64,000 nucleotides of DNA from Sphingomonas caeni. Its GTDB lineage: Bacteria > Pseudomonadota > Alphaproteobacteria > Sphingomonadales > Sphingomonadaceae. Position numbers and translations under genes: made by a program. Where the stretch lies: the NCBI RefSeq assembly GCF_026013415.1, contig NZ_JAPDOK010000002.1, forward strand, positions 124,001-188,000. Direction: 5' to 3'. Below the pieces are notes generated by a model, which was given only the letters and a program-made list of their open reading frames with translations, made no database searches and was not told the DNA's origin. This document shows positions 27,066 through 34,193 of this stretch, piece after piece. How positions within the stretch are numbered: the stretch's first letter is position 1; each line of letters opens with the position of its first letter.

Positions 27066-27209
27066 ATGGCCGGTCGGCGTTCGGACATCAAACAGATTGT
27101 CTCGAAATCTGCTTCCTTTGAAGCTGGCCCGGCCGCCGGATCTGGTGCACAAATCACGGAGAATGGGGGCAGTTATTGCGTGTTATGGGTGAGCGTTCTC
27201 CGGGGGTAA
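27066..27209 (+). CDS. Possible third small precursor ORF overlapping the cyclase-like gene start
   Basis: A 47-codon frame opening with ATG 27066 and ending GGSYCVLWVSVLRG at a TAA inside the next gene's first codons. It has an alternating Ala/Gly-rich middle and a hydrophobic Cys-containing tail, loosely like the tail of the ORF at 31726. Its only Shine-Dalgarno-like stretch (GGGAG) is two bases from the ATG, which is too close. It could equally be unused leader sequence of the following operon. I cannot assign a family. Confidence 0.3.
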   Translation: MAGRRSDIKQIVSKSASFEAGPAAGSGAQITENGGSYCVLWVSVLRG

Positions 27210-29317
27210 CGGAGCAGGATGGTGCGCGGTTGGGCCATCATCTCGACTTTCTGGTTCCCGACGACTGCGAGGTGCTGATCGACGCGAAGGCGCGGGTGCG
27301 CCTTGCCGCCGCGGCGATGACGATGCCCGCCATCCCGCGGGTCGCGGTCGAAATCCGGCTGGCGGCCGGCCAATCGCAGGTCGATCTCCAGCAATGTTTC
27401 CTGCGCAGCGCGGGCGATTTTCCGCGGCTGGCTGCCTATTGCCAGGCCAAGGCGGCCGAACGGCCCGACTGGGTGCCGGTAGCGCACTATTGCCGCGATC
27501 TGGCCGATCCCGGGCAGGCGTTTGGCGAGAGCGTCACCGAACTCTATCTCGAACACGACCTGCTCGAGACGGGCGAGACGCCATCCGCGCCGGCGCTGTT
27601 CGTGGACCTGCCGGGCGATCCCGCATCGGCGCGCGCGCTTGCTCTGGAAACGGCGCGACGGTTGCAGGGCGCGGCGTTGCCCGGAACCGGCACCGCGATC
27701 GGCCGGATCTTCGATGCCTGCCGCGGCGACGCCTTTGTCTCGCATATCGGCTGCATGACCGGCCGGACCGTCCCCGGTGTGCGGATCAACGTGAAGGGCA
27801 TTCGCCCCGCAGCGCTCGAGCCTTTCCTCAAGGAGTGCGGCTGGCCCGGCGATAGCCGCCGCGGCTCTGCCCTGTTCGATTTTGCTGTCGGGGGATGCGA
27901 CCGGGTCACCCTCGCCTTCGATATCGTCGGCGCGCTGCTGCCCAATTTCGGCGTCGAGTGCTTCTTCGACCACCAGCCGGCCGAGGATCCGGCCTGGCGC
28001 CGCATGTTGAGGCTGCTCACCGCCGATGGCCTGTGCGCGGCGGACAAGGGCGATGCCTTTCAGACAATTCCGGCGACGATCACCCCCGCAGGATGGACCG
28101 GAGCCTGGCCCACGGACATGGCGGTCGGCGCGATGCTGGGCAGCGACCGCGAATTCACCAGCTATGCCCGGCGCGCGGTGCATCTCAAGATCGTCGACGG
28201 CATGGGCGGCAGCCGGAGCGCCAAGGCCTATTATGGCGCGGGCTACCTCACCATCGCGCCGCTGACCGATCCCGAGCACCGCCGCTGGCGCCCCACATTG
28301 GCCGCCCCCGCACCACGCCGCTCGGTCCGCGCCGACCATGTGGCGCTGGCCGATCCCGCCGACCGGGCGATCGCGCACGGCGTCGAGTATCTGCTCCAGA
28401 CCCAGCGCCAATCCGGCCTGTGGCGCGAATTCCCGGTGCCTTCGGGGATCAGCGACAATTGGGTGAGCGGCTTCATCGGGACCCAGCTCGTCGCAACCGG
28501 CGACCCGCGCGGCCGCGCCGCCGCCGAGGAAGCGCTCGACCGCTTGCTGACGCGCCAGCGGCCCGATTCGGGATGGGCCTATAATGAGGACCATCCGACC
28601 GACAGCGACAGCACCGCCTGGATATTGCGGCTGATGCGCAGCCTGGGGCGGCTTGAAGAACCCGCCGCCCGGCGCGCCATCGCGTTCGTGCGGGCGCATG
28701 TCCAACCCTCGGGAGGGATCGTCTCGTTCCGCGAGCGCCAGCCGGTGGCGGACGTCGCGAAGCTTCCCGACGAGTCCTCGCTCGCGGGATGGATGGCGGT
28801 GCATGACTGCGTGACCGCAGGCGCGGCGCCGTTCGGGGGGCCGGCCGTGGCGGACTATCTGCTGGCCAATGAGGCGGATGGCGCATGGCGCGCCTATTGG
28901 TGGGTGCATGACGCCTTCGCCTCCGCGCTCGCGGTCGAGGCGCTGCTGGCGTCGGACCATGCGGCCAAGCCCGAATGGCGCGCGCGGGTGCAGCGGCGCG
29001 CGACAGGCTGGATCGAGGAGGCGCTGGCGAGCGAGCGATGCGAATATTTCGACCTCGCCTTCGCGGTCCGTGCGCTGATCGGCACCGATCCCGAGGCGGC
29101 GAAAGACGCGCTGGTCGCCGCCGCCGCCGCGCGCATGCTCGCCGATCAGGCCGAGGACGGCAGCTGGCGCCCGAGCGCACGGATGCGGGTTCCCTGGCAT
29201 GCGGCGATGCCGGACAGCATGACGGTGGAAACCGTCGCCTATGATCGCCAGGCCGGTTTCACCACCGCGGCGGTGATCGCGACACTGGCGATGCTGCGCG
29301 ACGGGCGAATGCCATGA
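27185..29317 (+). CDS. Terpene-cyclase-like (alpha/alpha toroid) protein with a novel N-terminal domain
   Basis: A protein of about 710 residues in two parts. Residues of about 1-370 form a domain I do not recognise (FLVPDDCEVLIDAKARVRLA, GVRINVKGIRP, ALLPNFGVECFFDHQ). The rest resembles prenyltransferase/squalene-cyclase repeats: LLQTQRQSGLWREFPV, LLTRQRPDSGWAYNED and TDSDSTAWILRLM. The last contains D473-S-D475-S, matching the class II cyclase motif DxDDTA with the final Asp replaced by Ser but the usual acid Asp kept. A long helical barrel follows. The start is ATG 27185 or TTG 27176, and neither has an ideal ribosome binding site. It is first in an operon with Nif11, PqqD and a second AsnB-like gene, so it probably acts on a peptide or its lipid/isoprenoid partner. 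Confidence 0.7.
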   Translation: MGERSPGVTEQDGARLGHHLDFLVPDDCEVLIDAKARVRLAAAAMTMPAIPRVAVEIRLAAGQSQVDLQQCFLRSAGDFPRLAAYCQAKAAERPDWVPVAHYCRDLADPGQAFGESVTELYLEHDLLETGETPSAPALFVDLPGDPASARALALETARRLQGAALPGTGTAIGRIFDACRGDAFVSHIGCMTGRTVPGVRINVKGIRPAALEPFLKECGWPGDSRRGSALFDFAVGGCDRVTLAFDIVGALLPNFGVECFFDHQPAEDPAWRRMLRLLTADGLCAADKGDAFQTIPATITPAGWTGAWPTDMAVGAMLGSDREFTSYARRAVHLKIVDGMGGSRSAKAYYGAGYLTIAPLTDPEHRRWRPTLAAPAPRRSVRADHVALADPADRAIAHGVEYLLQTQRQSGLWREFPVPSGISDNWVSGFIGTQLVATGDPRGRAAAEEALDRLLTRQRPDSGWAYNEDHPTDSDSTAWILRLMRSLGRLEEPAARRAIAFVRAHVQPSGGIVSFRERQPVADVAKLPDESSLAGWMAVHDCVTAGAAPFGGPAVADYLLANEADGAWRAYWWVHDAFASALAVEALLASDHAAKPEWRARVQRRATGWIEEALASERCEYFDLAFAVRALIGTDPEAAKDALVAAAAARMLADQAEDGSWRPSARMRVPWHAAMPDSMTVETVAYDRQAGFTTAAVIATLAMLRDGRMP

Positions 29318-29556
29318 CGGTCGCCGCCGCATTGACCTTTATCCGGCGGGCCCGGGCCGATCCGGCGATTCGCGCGGCGCTCGAATGTGCATCGGAAGCC
29401 GCGGCGACGGGCGCGATCTGCGCGATCGGCGCCGATCATGGCCTCGCCTTTTCCGAATCCGATTTCGACCGCGCCTTTGCGATCGAATGGACGGCGCGAT
29501 GGGCGCATTTCGGCAATCCGGACACGACAATCGACAAGGGAGGGAAGGGCAAGTGA
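29314..29556 (+). CDS. Nif11-domain small protein
   Basis: An 80-residue protein whose first 60 residues match the Nif11 fold pattern: ALTFIRRARADPAIRAALE, then AICAIGADHGLAFSESDFDRA. Nif11 domains serve as leaders of several RiPP precursors but also occur as free helper proteins. After the domain comes only TARWAHFGNPDTTIDKGGKGK, with no Cys or glycine-rich core, so this copy looks more like a helper or a degenerate precursor than a typical substrate. It overlaps the gene before it as ATGA and the PqqD gene after it as GTGA. Confidence 0.8.
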   Translation: MTVAAALTFIRRARADPAIRAALECASEAAATGAICAIGADHGLAFSESDFDRAFAIEWTARWAHFGNPDTTIDKGGKGK

Positions 29557-29849
29557 GTGAGGGTGTTGCGAACGGGGCGGGCGACGAGCGGCTGAGCGCC
29601 AGCGAGCAGGTGATGGCGATCAAGGTCGAGGAGGAGGTGATCGCCTTCCACATGGATCATGGCCGCTATTTCGGGCTGCGCGGCGCGGCGGGCCTGGTGT
29701 GGGAGCGGATCCAGGCCGGCACCGACCGCGAAAGCGCGATCGCGGCGGAGATCCTCGCCAGCCATCGCGGCGATCCCGATCATATCCGCGCCGATGTGGC
29801 AAAGGCGATCGCCGAGATGAAGCGGCTGGGCATCCTGATCGGCGGCTAG
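29553..29849 (+). CDS. PqqD-family (RRE) protein, third copy
   Basis: A 98-residue PqqD-like protein: VMAIKVEEEVIAFHMDHGRYFGLRG, then GLVWERIQAGT and a helical C-terminus ending MKRLGILIGG. The start is GTG 29553, overlapping the Nif11 stop as GTGA, with GGGAGG upstream. A longer open frame upstream is out of phase with Nif11 and not likely to be used. It lies three bases before the second AsnB-like gene, the classic arrangement of recognition protein plus cyclase. Confidence 0.87.
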   Translation: MSEGVANGAGDERLSASEQVMAIKVEEEVIAFHMDHGRYFGLRGAAGLVWERIQAGTDRESAIAAEILASHRGDPDHIRADVAKAIAEMKRLGILIGG

Positions 29850-29852
29850 CGC

Positions 29853-31640
29853 ATGACCGTCTTCGCCTTTGCGCTGGCGCTCGAGCCCGGGAGGCCGCTC
29901 GACCGGTTCGACACGCATCCGCTGCGGCCCGGGCTGGCCGAGCCCGGCACGCTCCATATGCGCAGCGGCCTGGGCTGGCACGCGGCCTGGCGCAATGCGC
30001 CAACGGGGCTGCAGACCGACTTCGCGGCGGAGGCCGACGATCTGGTCGCGATCACGGCCGGACGGTTCGAGCGGCGCGGTGCGCTGTGCCTTGACCTCGG
30101 CGTGGCGCCGGGCGCGCGCGATGCGGTGCTGCTGATCGCCGCCTATCGCCGCTGGGGCGAGGCGATGCTCGATCGGCTGCGCGGCGACTTCGCGTTCCTG
30201 CTCTGGGACGCACGCCAGCGCCGGCTGATCGCCGCGCGCGACCAGCTCGGCTGCTCGCCTCTCTTCTACCGCGAGCATGACGGCGTGCTGCTGGTGGGCA
30301 CCGCATTGGACGCACTCCGCGATCACGATCGCGCCGGATTGAGCCTCGACGAGAACTTCATCGGCGATCTGCTGCTGCAGGGCATGCCGGCCCAGCATGA
30401 GACCAGCGTCTATGCCGAGATCCGGCGCGTGCCGCCCGCGCGTGCCCTGCGCTTTGCCGGCGGACAGGTGGAGACGCGGCGCTACTGGTCGTTTCCCGCT
30501 TATGGCGATCCGCTGATCCTGACGTCGCGCGCGGACTATGCCGAGCGTTTCCATGCGGGGCTGCGCGACGCCGTTGCCGAGCGGCTGCCCGAGACCGGGC
30601 CGGTCGTGATCCTGATGAGCGGCGGGCTCGATTCGACCGCGGTCGCCGCGGTTGCCGCCGAGATATTGGGGCCCGAGGGAGCGCGGGCGCGGATCAAGGC
30701 CTATACCACCGTGTTTCCCGGCTTTCCCGAACAGGAAGGGCATTATGCTGCGCTCGCGGCCCAGCATCTGGGCATCGAGCATCATCTGGTGGAAGCCGGC
30801 GACTATCTGGGGGCGCCGCTTCCCGATCACGACGCCTGGCTTCGCCCCGAGCCCGGCGCGATCGCCGGATTGCTCGCCGAATCGCGCGCCGCCGAGGCTG
30901 CCGCGGCGGGAGGCGGCGTATTGCTCAACGGGCTCGGCGCCGATGTCTATCTCCACCCGCCCGGTGCCAGCTTCTGGCATATCGCGGCGCGCGGCGCCCG
31001 CGCGCTACCCGATACGACGCGGCATGTTCGGCTGTTCGGCCGCATGCCGGACCTGCGCGTGCGGGCGTCGCTCGGCCGGTTGCGGCGCCGGCTGGCCGCG
31101 AAGCCCGCGCCTAAGCTCCCGGCCTGGATCGATGCCGGGTTCGCGGCGCACTCGGGACTGATCGCGCGCACCGCCGCACGTTATGCCGAAAATCGCGAGG
31201 CCGGGGCCGCCCGGCTGACCTCACCCTATTGGGCGGCGCTGCTGACCATGGGGCATCCAGCGACGACCGGACGTTCGCTGCATCCCGCCCACCCGCTGGC
31301 CAGCCTGCCGCTGATCGAGCTTGCGATGCGCCTGCCGCGGGCTGCGGTGACCGACAAGGCGATCCTGCGCTGGGCGATGCGCGGGCGCCTGCCCGACGCG
31401 ATCGTCGATCGCGCCAAGACGCCGCTGGGGAGCATCGGTACCGACCTGATCGAGCGCGACCCGCGCATCGCCGCGCGCACGCGATCCCTGATCGAGGGAC
31501 AGGCGGGCGCGCTCTCGCGCTTCGTCGATCCCGCGCTGGCGATCGATGCGCTCGGCCATGCGCAGGGAAGGGACCGGGTGGCGCTGATGAACCTCGAACT
31601 CCTGGCGGCGTGGTTCGCGAGCGGCGCTGTCCAGTCCTGA
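29853..31640 (+). CDS. Asparagine-synthetase-like protein (lasso cyclase-like), second copy
   Basis: A 595-residue AsnB homologue. The N-terminus MTVFAFALALEPG has no Cys2, so there is no glutaminase nucleophile, although the degenerate glutaminase domain remains (GDFAFLLWDARQRRLIAARD, LGCSPLFYREHDG). The PP-loop is SGGLDSTAV (from Ser256). LNGLGADVYLHPP stands where AsnB has a GEGGDE-type loop, so this nucleotide-site loop is altered (GLGAD). Downstream are SLHPAHPLASLPLIELAMRLP and RWAMRGRLPDAIVDRAKTP. It follows PqqD by three bases and precedes a small precursor-like gene by 85 bases. The chemistry could be amide or other adenylation-driven bond formation. Confidence 0.86.
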   Translation: MTVFAFALALEPGRPLDRFDTHPLRPGLAEPGTLHMRSGLGWHAAWRNAPTGLQTDFAAEADDLVAITAGRFERRGALCLDLGVAPGARDAVLLIAAYRRWGEAMLDRLRGDFAFLLWDARQRRLIAARDQLGCSPLFYREHDGVLLVGTALDALRDHDRAGLSLDENFIGDLLLQGMPAQHETSVYAEIRRVPPARALRFAGGQVETRRYWSFPAYGDPLILTSRADYAERFHAGLRDAVAERLPETGPVVILMSGGLDSTAVAAVAAEILGPEGARARIKAYTTVFPGFPEQEGHYAALAAQHLGIEHHLVEAGDYLGAPLPDHDAWLRPEPGAIAGLLAESRAAEAAAAGGGVLLNGLGADVYLHPPGASFWHIAARGARALPDTTRHVRLFGRMPDLRVRASLGRLRRRLAAKPAPKLPAWIDAGFAAHSGLIARTAARYAENREAGAARLTSPYWAALLTMGHPATTGRSLHPAHPLASLPLIELAMRLPRAAVTDKAILRWAMRGRLPDAIVDRAKTPLGSIGTDLIERDPRIAARTRSLIEGQAGALSRFVDPALAIDALGHAQGRDRVALMNLELLAAWFASGAVQS

Positions 31641-31725
31641 ACCAATACCGTTCGCCGGAAGGGATTGTGCTGCTTGAGAAATTTTTTTACCAAAATGGCG
31701 GTTTCATCAAGGGGAGGGGCCACCA
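31641..31725 (+). promoter_or_regulatory. AT-rich leader before the second precursor gene
   Basis: This 85-bp gap contains AAATTTTTTTACCAAAATGG, the most AT-rich stretch nearby, and ends with a strong GGGGAGG ribosome site. A weak -35/-10 pair (TTGTGC 31665-31670, TACCAA 31688-31693, 17-base spacing) is possible. Separate strong expression of the substrate peptide would make sense. Confidence 0.35.
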
Positions 31726-31881
31726 ATGCGCGACGAGCAGATGATTTCGTTCGAGATGCCGGAATATAAAGACGCCGAGATCGTGGATTATGGCAGCGCG
31801 AACGATATCGTGCGCACGTCTCCGGACGATCATGGCCTGGGGACCGACGGCGCTTCCTGCTGCAGCTGGTACCTTTCCTGA
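31726..31881 (+). CDS. Candidate RiPP precursor peptide with C-terminal Cys-Cys core
   Basis: A 51-residue ORF directly after the second AsnB-like gene, with GGGGAGG eight bases before ATG 31726. The leader contains EYKDAEIVDYGSANDIVRT (13-31), whose Tyr, Ile and Gly spacing fits the lasso-type motif YxxPxLxxxG with Ala in place of Pro. The tail is rich in Gly and small residues and ends GTDGASCCSWYLS. No Gly/Ala/Ser/Cys start residue with an Asp/Glu at 7-9 is apparent, so a standard lasso fold is unlikely. The two adjacent Cys, Ser and aromatic residues may be the modified positions. The sequence before it is AT-rich (31680-31695), unlike the rest of the window, suggesting its own promoter. 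Confidence 0.75.
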   Translation: MRDEQMISFEMPEYKDAEIVDYGSANDIVRTSPDDHGLGTDGASCCSWYLS

Positions 31882-31899
31882 TCCGATCGCGGCGCTTCG

Positions 31900-33129
31900 C
31901 TAGCGGCCGGTCATCACAAAACCGATCGCGCCGATCAGCGCGAAGATCGCCATTCCGGCGATCGCGAACACGAATGTGCCGCGCCTCGTCAGGATCGCAT
32001 CCGGGCGGCGGAAGGGCATTTCGATATAGCGCCACGAGAGGATGCCGGCCGCGACCGCGACCGCGAACAGGATGACGCGCAGCCAGATTGGGAAGTCCTG
32101 TCCCCATAGCCGCTGCGCGACGATGATGATCGGCCAATGCCACAGATAGACCGAATAGCTGGCGATTCCCGCAAAGCGCCATGGCTGGCGGCTGAGCAGC
32201 CTGCCCGACCAGGTCTGCGACCCTTCGTTCGCCAGCAGCAGCAGCGCGGTTCCCAGGCAGATCGGGATGACGTTGACGGCATGAAAGCTGGTGATGATCG
32301 GCAGCCTGAGCGAGGTCAGCACGATCGCGGCGCATCCGATCGCGCCGAGCAATTCGCGCACCGGCCGCGTGAAGCTGAGCCGTCCGCCATGGAGCGCGAG
32401 CGCGCAGCCGAGGAAAATCTCCCAGACGCGGGAGGTGGTGAGGAAATAGGCGCTGACCGAGCGGGTGCTGGTGAGCATCGAGACCGCGAGCAGCAGCGCG
32501 GTGAATCCCAGCATCCCCCAGAAGGACGGGCCGCGGCCGCGCGCGAGCAAGGCGACCAGCAGCGGCGGATAGAGGAGATAATATTGCTCCTCGACACCCA
32601 GCGACCAGGTGTGCGGCAGGGGTGTTTGCGCGAATTCGCCGATCGGATGCAGCCCGATCAGCAGATTGTTGGCGTAGAGCGCGGTCGCGGCGAGCGAAGC
32701 GGCGGAGGCGTGCCGGGCACTTTCGGGAATCACCCAGAAGCCGAGCACCGCCGATACCGCGAGCAGCGCGAACAGCGCGGGGAAGAGCCGGCGGATCCGC
32801 CGCTCATAATAGCGCGCATAACTGAACTTGCCCGCGGCACGGTCGCTCAGGATCACATGGGTGATCAGATAGCCCGAGACGACGAAGAACAGGTCGAGCG
32901 CGGCGGCAGCGCCGGGAAAGATATCGAGCCAGCCAAGATGCGCGGCGAGCACCACCAGCGCCATCACGCCGCGCAGCCCGTCGAGATCGGGGCGGTATTC
33001 GAGCGTGCGCCCGCTGTCCGCGAGCGGATCGCGCGGTGCGGCCGGTGATGCAAAAAGGTCTGCCAATGTCTGGGGCGTATCGAATGCGGCCGGAGGAAGC
33101 GCCGATTTCAAGCAAGTTGGAAGCGGCAT
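31900..33129 (-). CDS. Acyltransferase-3 family membrane protein (OafA-like), second copy
   Basis: A 409-residue membrane protein. It has the OafA-type opening YRPDLDGLRGVMALVVLAAH with the catalytic-type His, DLFFVVSGYLI, YYERRIRRLFPAL, TWSLGVEEQYYLLYP and YSVYLWHWPIII. The family core starts about 45 residues in. No start has a good ribosome binding site. ATG 33129 overlaps the divergent P450 gene by over 60 bases, and TTG 33066 would just abut it, so the true start is unsettled. It probably acylates a surface sugar or a secondary metabolite. Its stop is 18 bases from the precursor gene end. Confidence 0.88.
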   Translation of the reverse strand: MPLPTCLKSALPPAAFDTPQTLADLFASPAAPRDPLADSGRTLEYRPDLDGLRGVMALVVLAAHLGWLDIFPGAAAALDLFFVVSGYLITHVILSDRAAGKFSYARYYERRIRRLFPALFALLAVSAVLGFWVIPESARHASAASLAATALYANNLLIGLHPIGEFAQTPLPHTWSLGVEEQYYLLYPPLLVALLARGRGPSFWGMLGFTALLLAVSMLTSTRSVSAYFLTTSRVWEIFLGCALALHGGRLSFTRPVRELLGAIGCAAIVLTSLRLPIITSFHAVNVIPICLGTALLLLANEGSQTWSGRLLSRQPWRFAGIASYSVYLWHWPIIIVAQRLWGQDFPIWLRVILFAVAVAAGILSWRYIEMPFRRPDAILTRRGTFVFAIAGMAIFALIGAIGFVMTGR

Positions 33130-34193
33130 TGCAAGCGGCGCTCGCCGCGGGCGAGATCGCCTATGACCGGGAAGCAGATGGCTGGCGGGTTACCGGCTTT
33201 CGCATCGCGCGCGCGATCCTGGGCGATGATGCTTTCCGCAAGCCCGATTTCGCGCCGCTCGCACTCGACGCGCTGCCGCCGGCGCTTGCCGCCGCGGTGC
33301 GCCGGGGCGAGACGCTGCAGCGGCTCTGGACGGTGCCGCCCCCCGAAGCCGCCTGGCCGGTGCGCCGCACCTTCGCCGCGGCCTTCGCGCCGCGCCGGAT
33401 CGGCTATCTGCGCGAGGCGATGGGCGCCGAGGCCGAGCGGCTGCTCGCCGGCGCGGAAGGCGACGGCTTCGATCTCGACCGCGATTTCGCGCAGCCCCTC
33501 ACCGAATGGGCGATCGCGCGGCTCTATGGCATCGATCCCGCGGAGATCGGCCGCGTCGCGCAGATGAGCGGCCCGCTCGCCACCGCCTTTTCATTCGGCG
33601 TGCGCGACCGGATCGGCGCAGCGATGGCGATGGCGACGATCGAGCCGGTCCTGACCGCGCTGCTGCGCGCACCCTCGCGCGGCGGCGCGGCGGCACTGGA
33701 GACGGTCCAGGCGGCGATGGCGTCGGGCGAGATCAGCGCGGACGAAGCGCTTTCCTGGATGGCGCTGTCGCTGCTCGGCGGGCTGCAGACCAACCGGCGC
33801 TTCCTGGTCCAGTGGCTTTCCCGGCCCGCGCCGCCGGAGGGCGAAACCGGAAATAGCGACGCCAGCTGGCTCCAGACCGCCGCCGAGCTTGCGCGGCGCA
33901 ACGTCGTCGTCGACAGCATCGCGCGCCAGAGCCGCTGCCCGCTGGCGCTCGACGCGGCGGCGATCCCGGCGGGCGCGACCTTCTTGCTCGATCTCGAGCG
34001 GATCAATCACGATCCGGCGCGCGCGGAGGGCAGCCATCTCTCGTTCGGGCACGGCGCGCATATGTGCATCGGCCGGCATTTGGCGATGATGCAGATCGAA
34101 AGCGCGGGCCGCGTGGTTGCGGGCTGGCCGGCGGCACGGCGCGCGTCGCTCGCGCTGGCCGCCGGTCCGATGAGCGGAGCGGCACCCCATTGA
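33066..34193 (+). CDS. Cytochrome P450, short form
   Basis: About 375 residues. The heme-thiolate motif is LSFGHGAHMCIGRHLA with the ligand Cys334. The K-helix ExxR is ELARR. The I-helix region reads GGLQTNRRF, where the usual acid before Thr is Gln. IPAGATFLLDLERINHDP fits the segment before the heme loop. At about 375 residues it is slightly shorter than typical soluble bacterial P450s. ATG 33066 has AAAAAGG eight bases upstream; ATG 33084 is the alternative. It shares one base with the next gene (TGATG), so it is coupled to the HprK-like protein and may oxidise the peptide product. No ferredoxin gene is nearby. Confidence 0.88.
   Translation: MSGAYRMRPEEAPISSKLEAALQAALAAGEIAYDREADGWRVTGFRIARAILGDDAFRKPDFAPLALDALPPALAAAVRRGETLQRLWTVPPPEAAWPVRRTFAAAFAPRRIGYLREAMGAEAERLLAGAEGDGFDLDRDFAQPLTEWAIARLYGIDPAEIGRVAQMSGPLATAFSFGVRDRIGAAMAMATIEPVLTALLRAPSRGGAAALETVQAAMASGEISADEALSWMALSLLGGLQTNRRFLVQWLSRPAPPEGETGNSDASWLQTAAELARRNVVVDSIARQSRCPLALDAAAIPAGATFLLDLERINHDPARAEGSHLSFGHGAHMCIGRHLAMMQIESAGRVVAGWPAARRASLALAAGPMSGAAPH

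Noticed and set aside
16469-31881. Calling the locus a standard lasso-peptide cluster
   Set aside because: RRE and cyclase-like genes fit, but no transglutaminase-like B2 protease and no ABC exporter are visible. The second precursor lacks a ring-forming Gly/acid pair.
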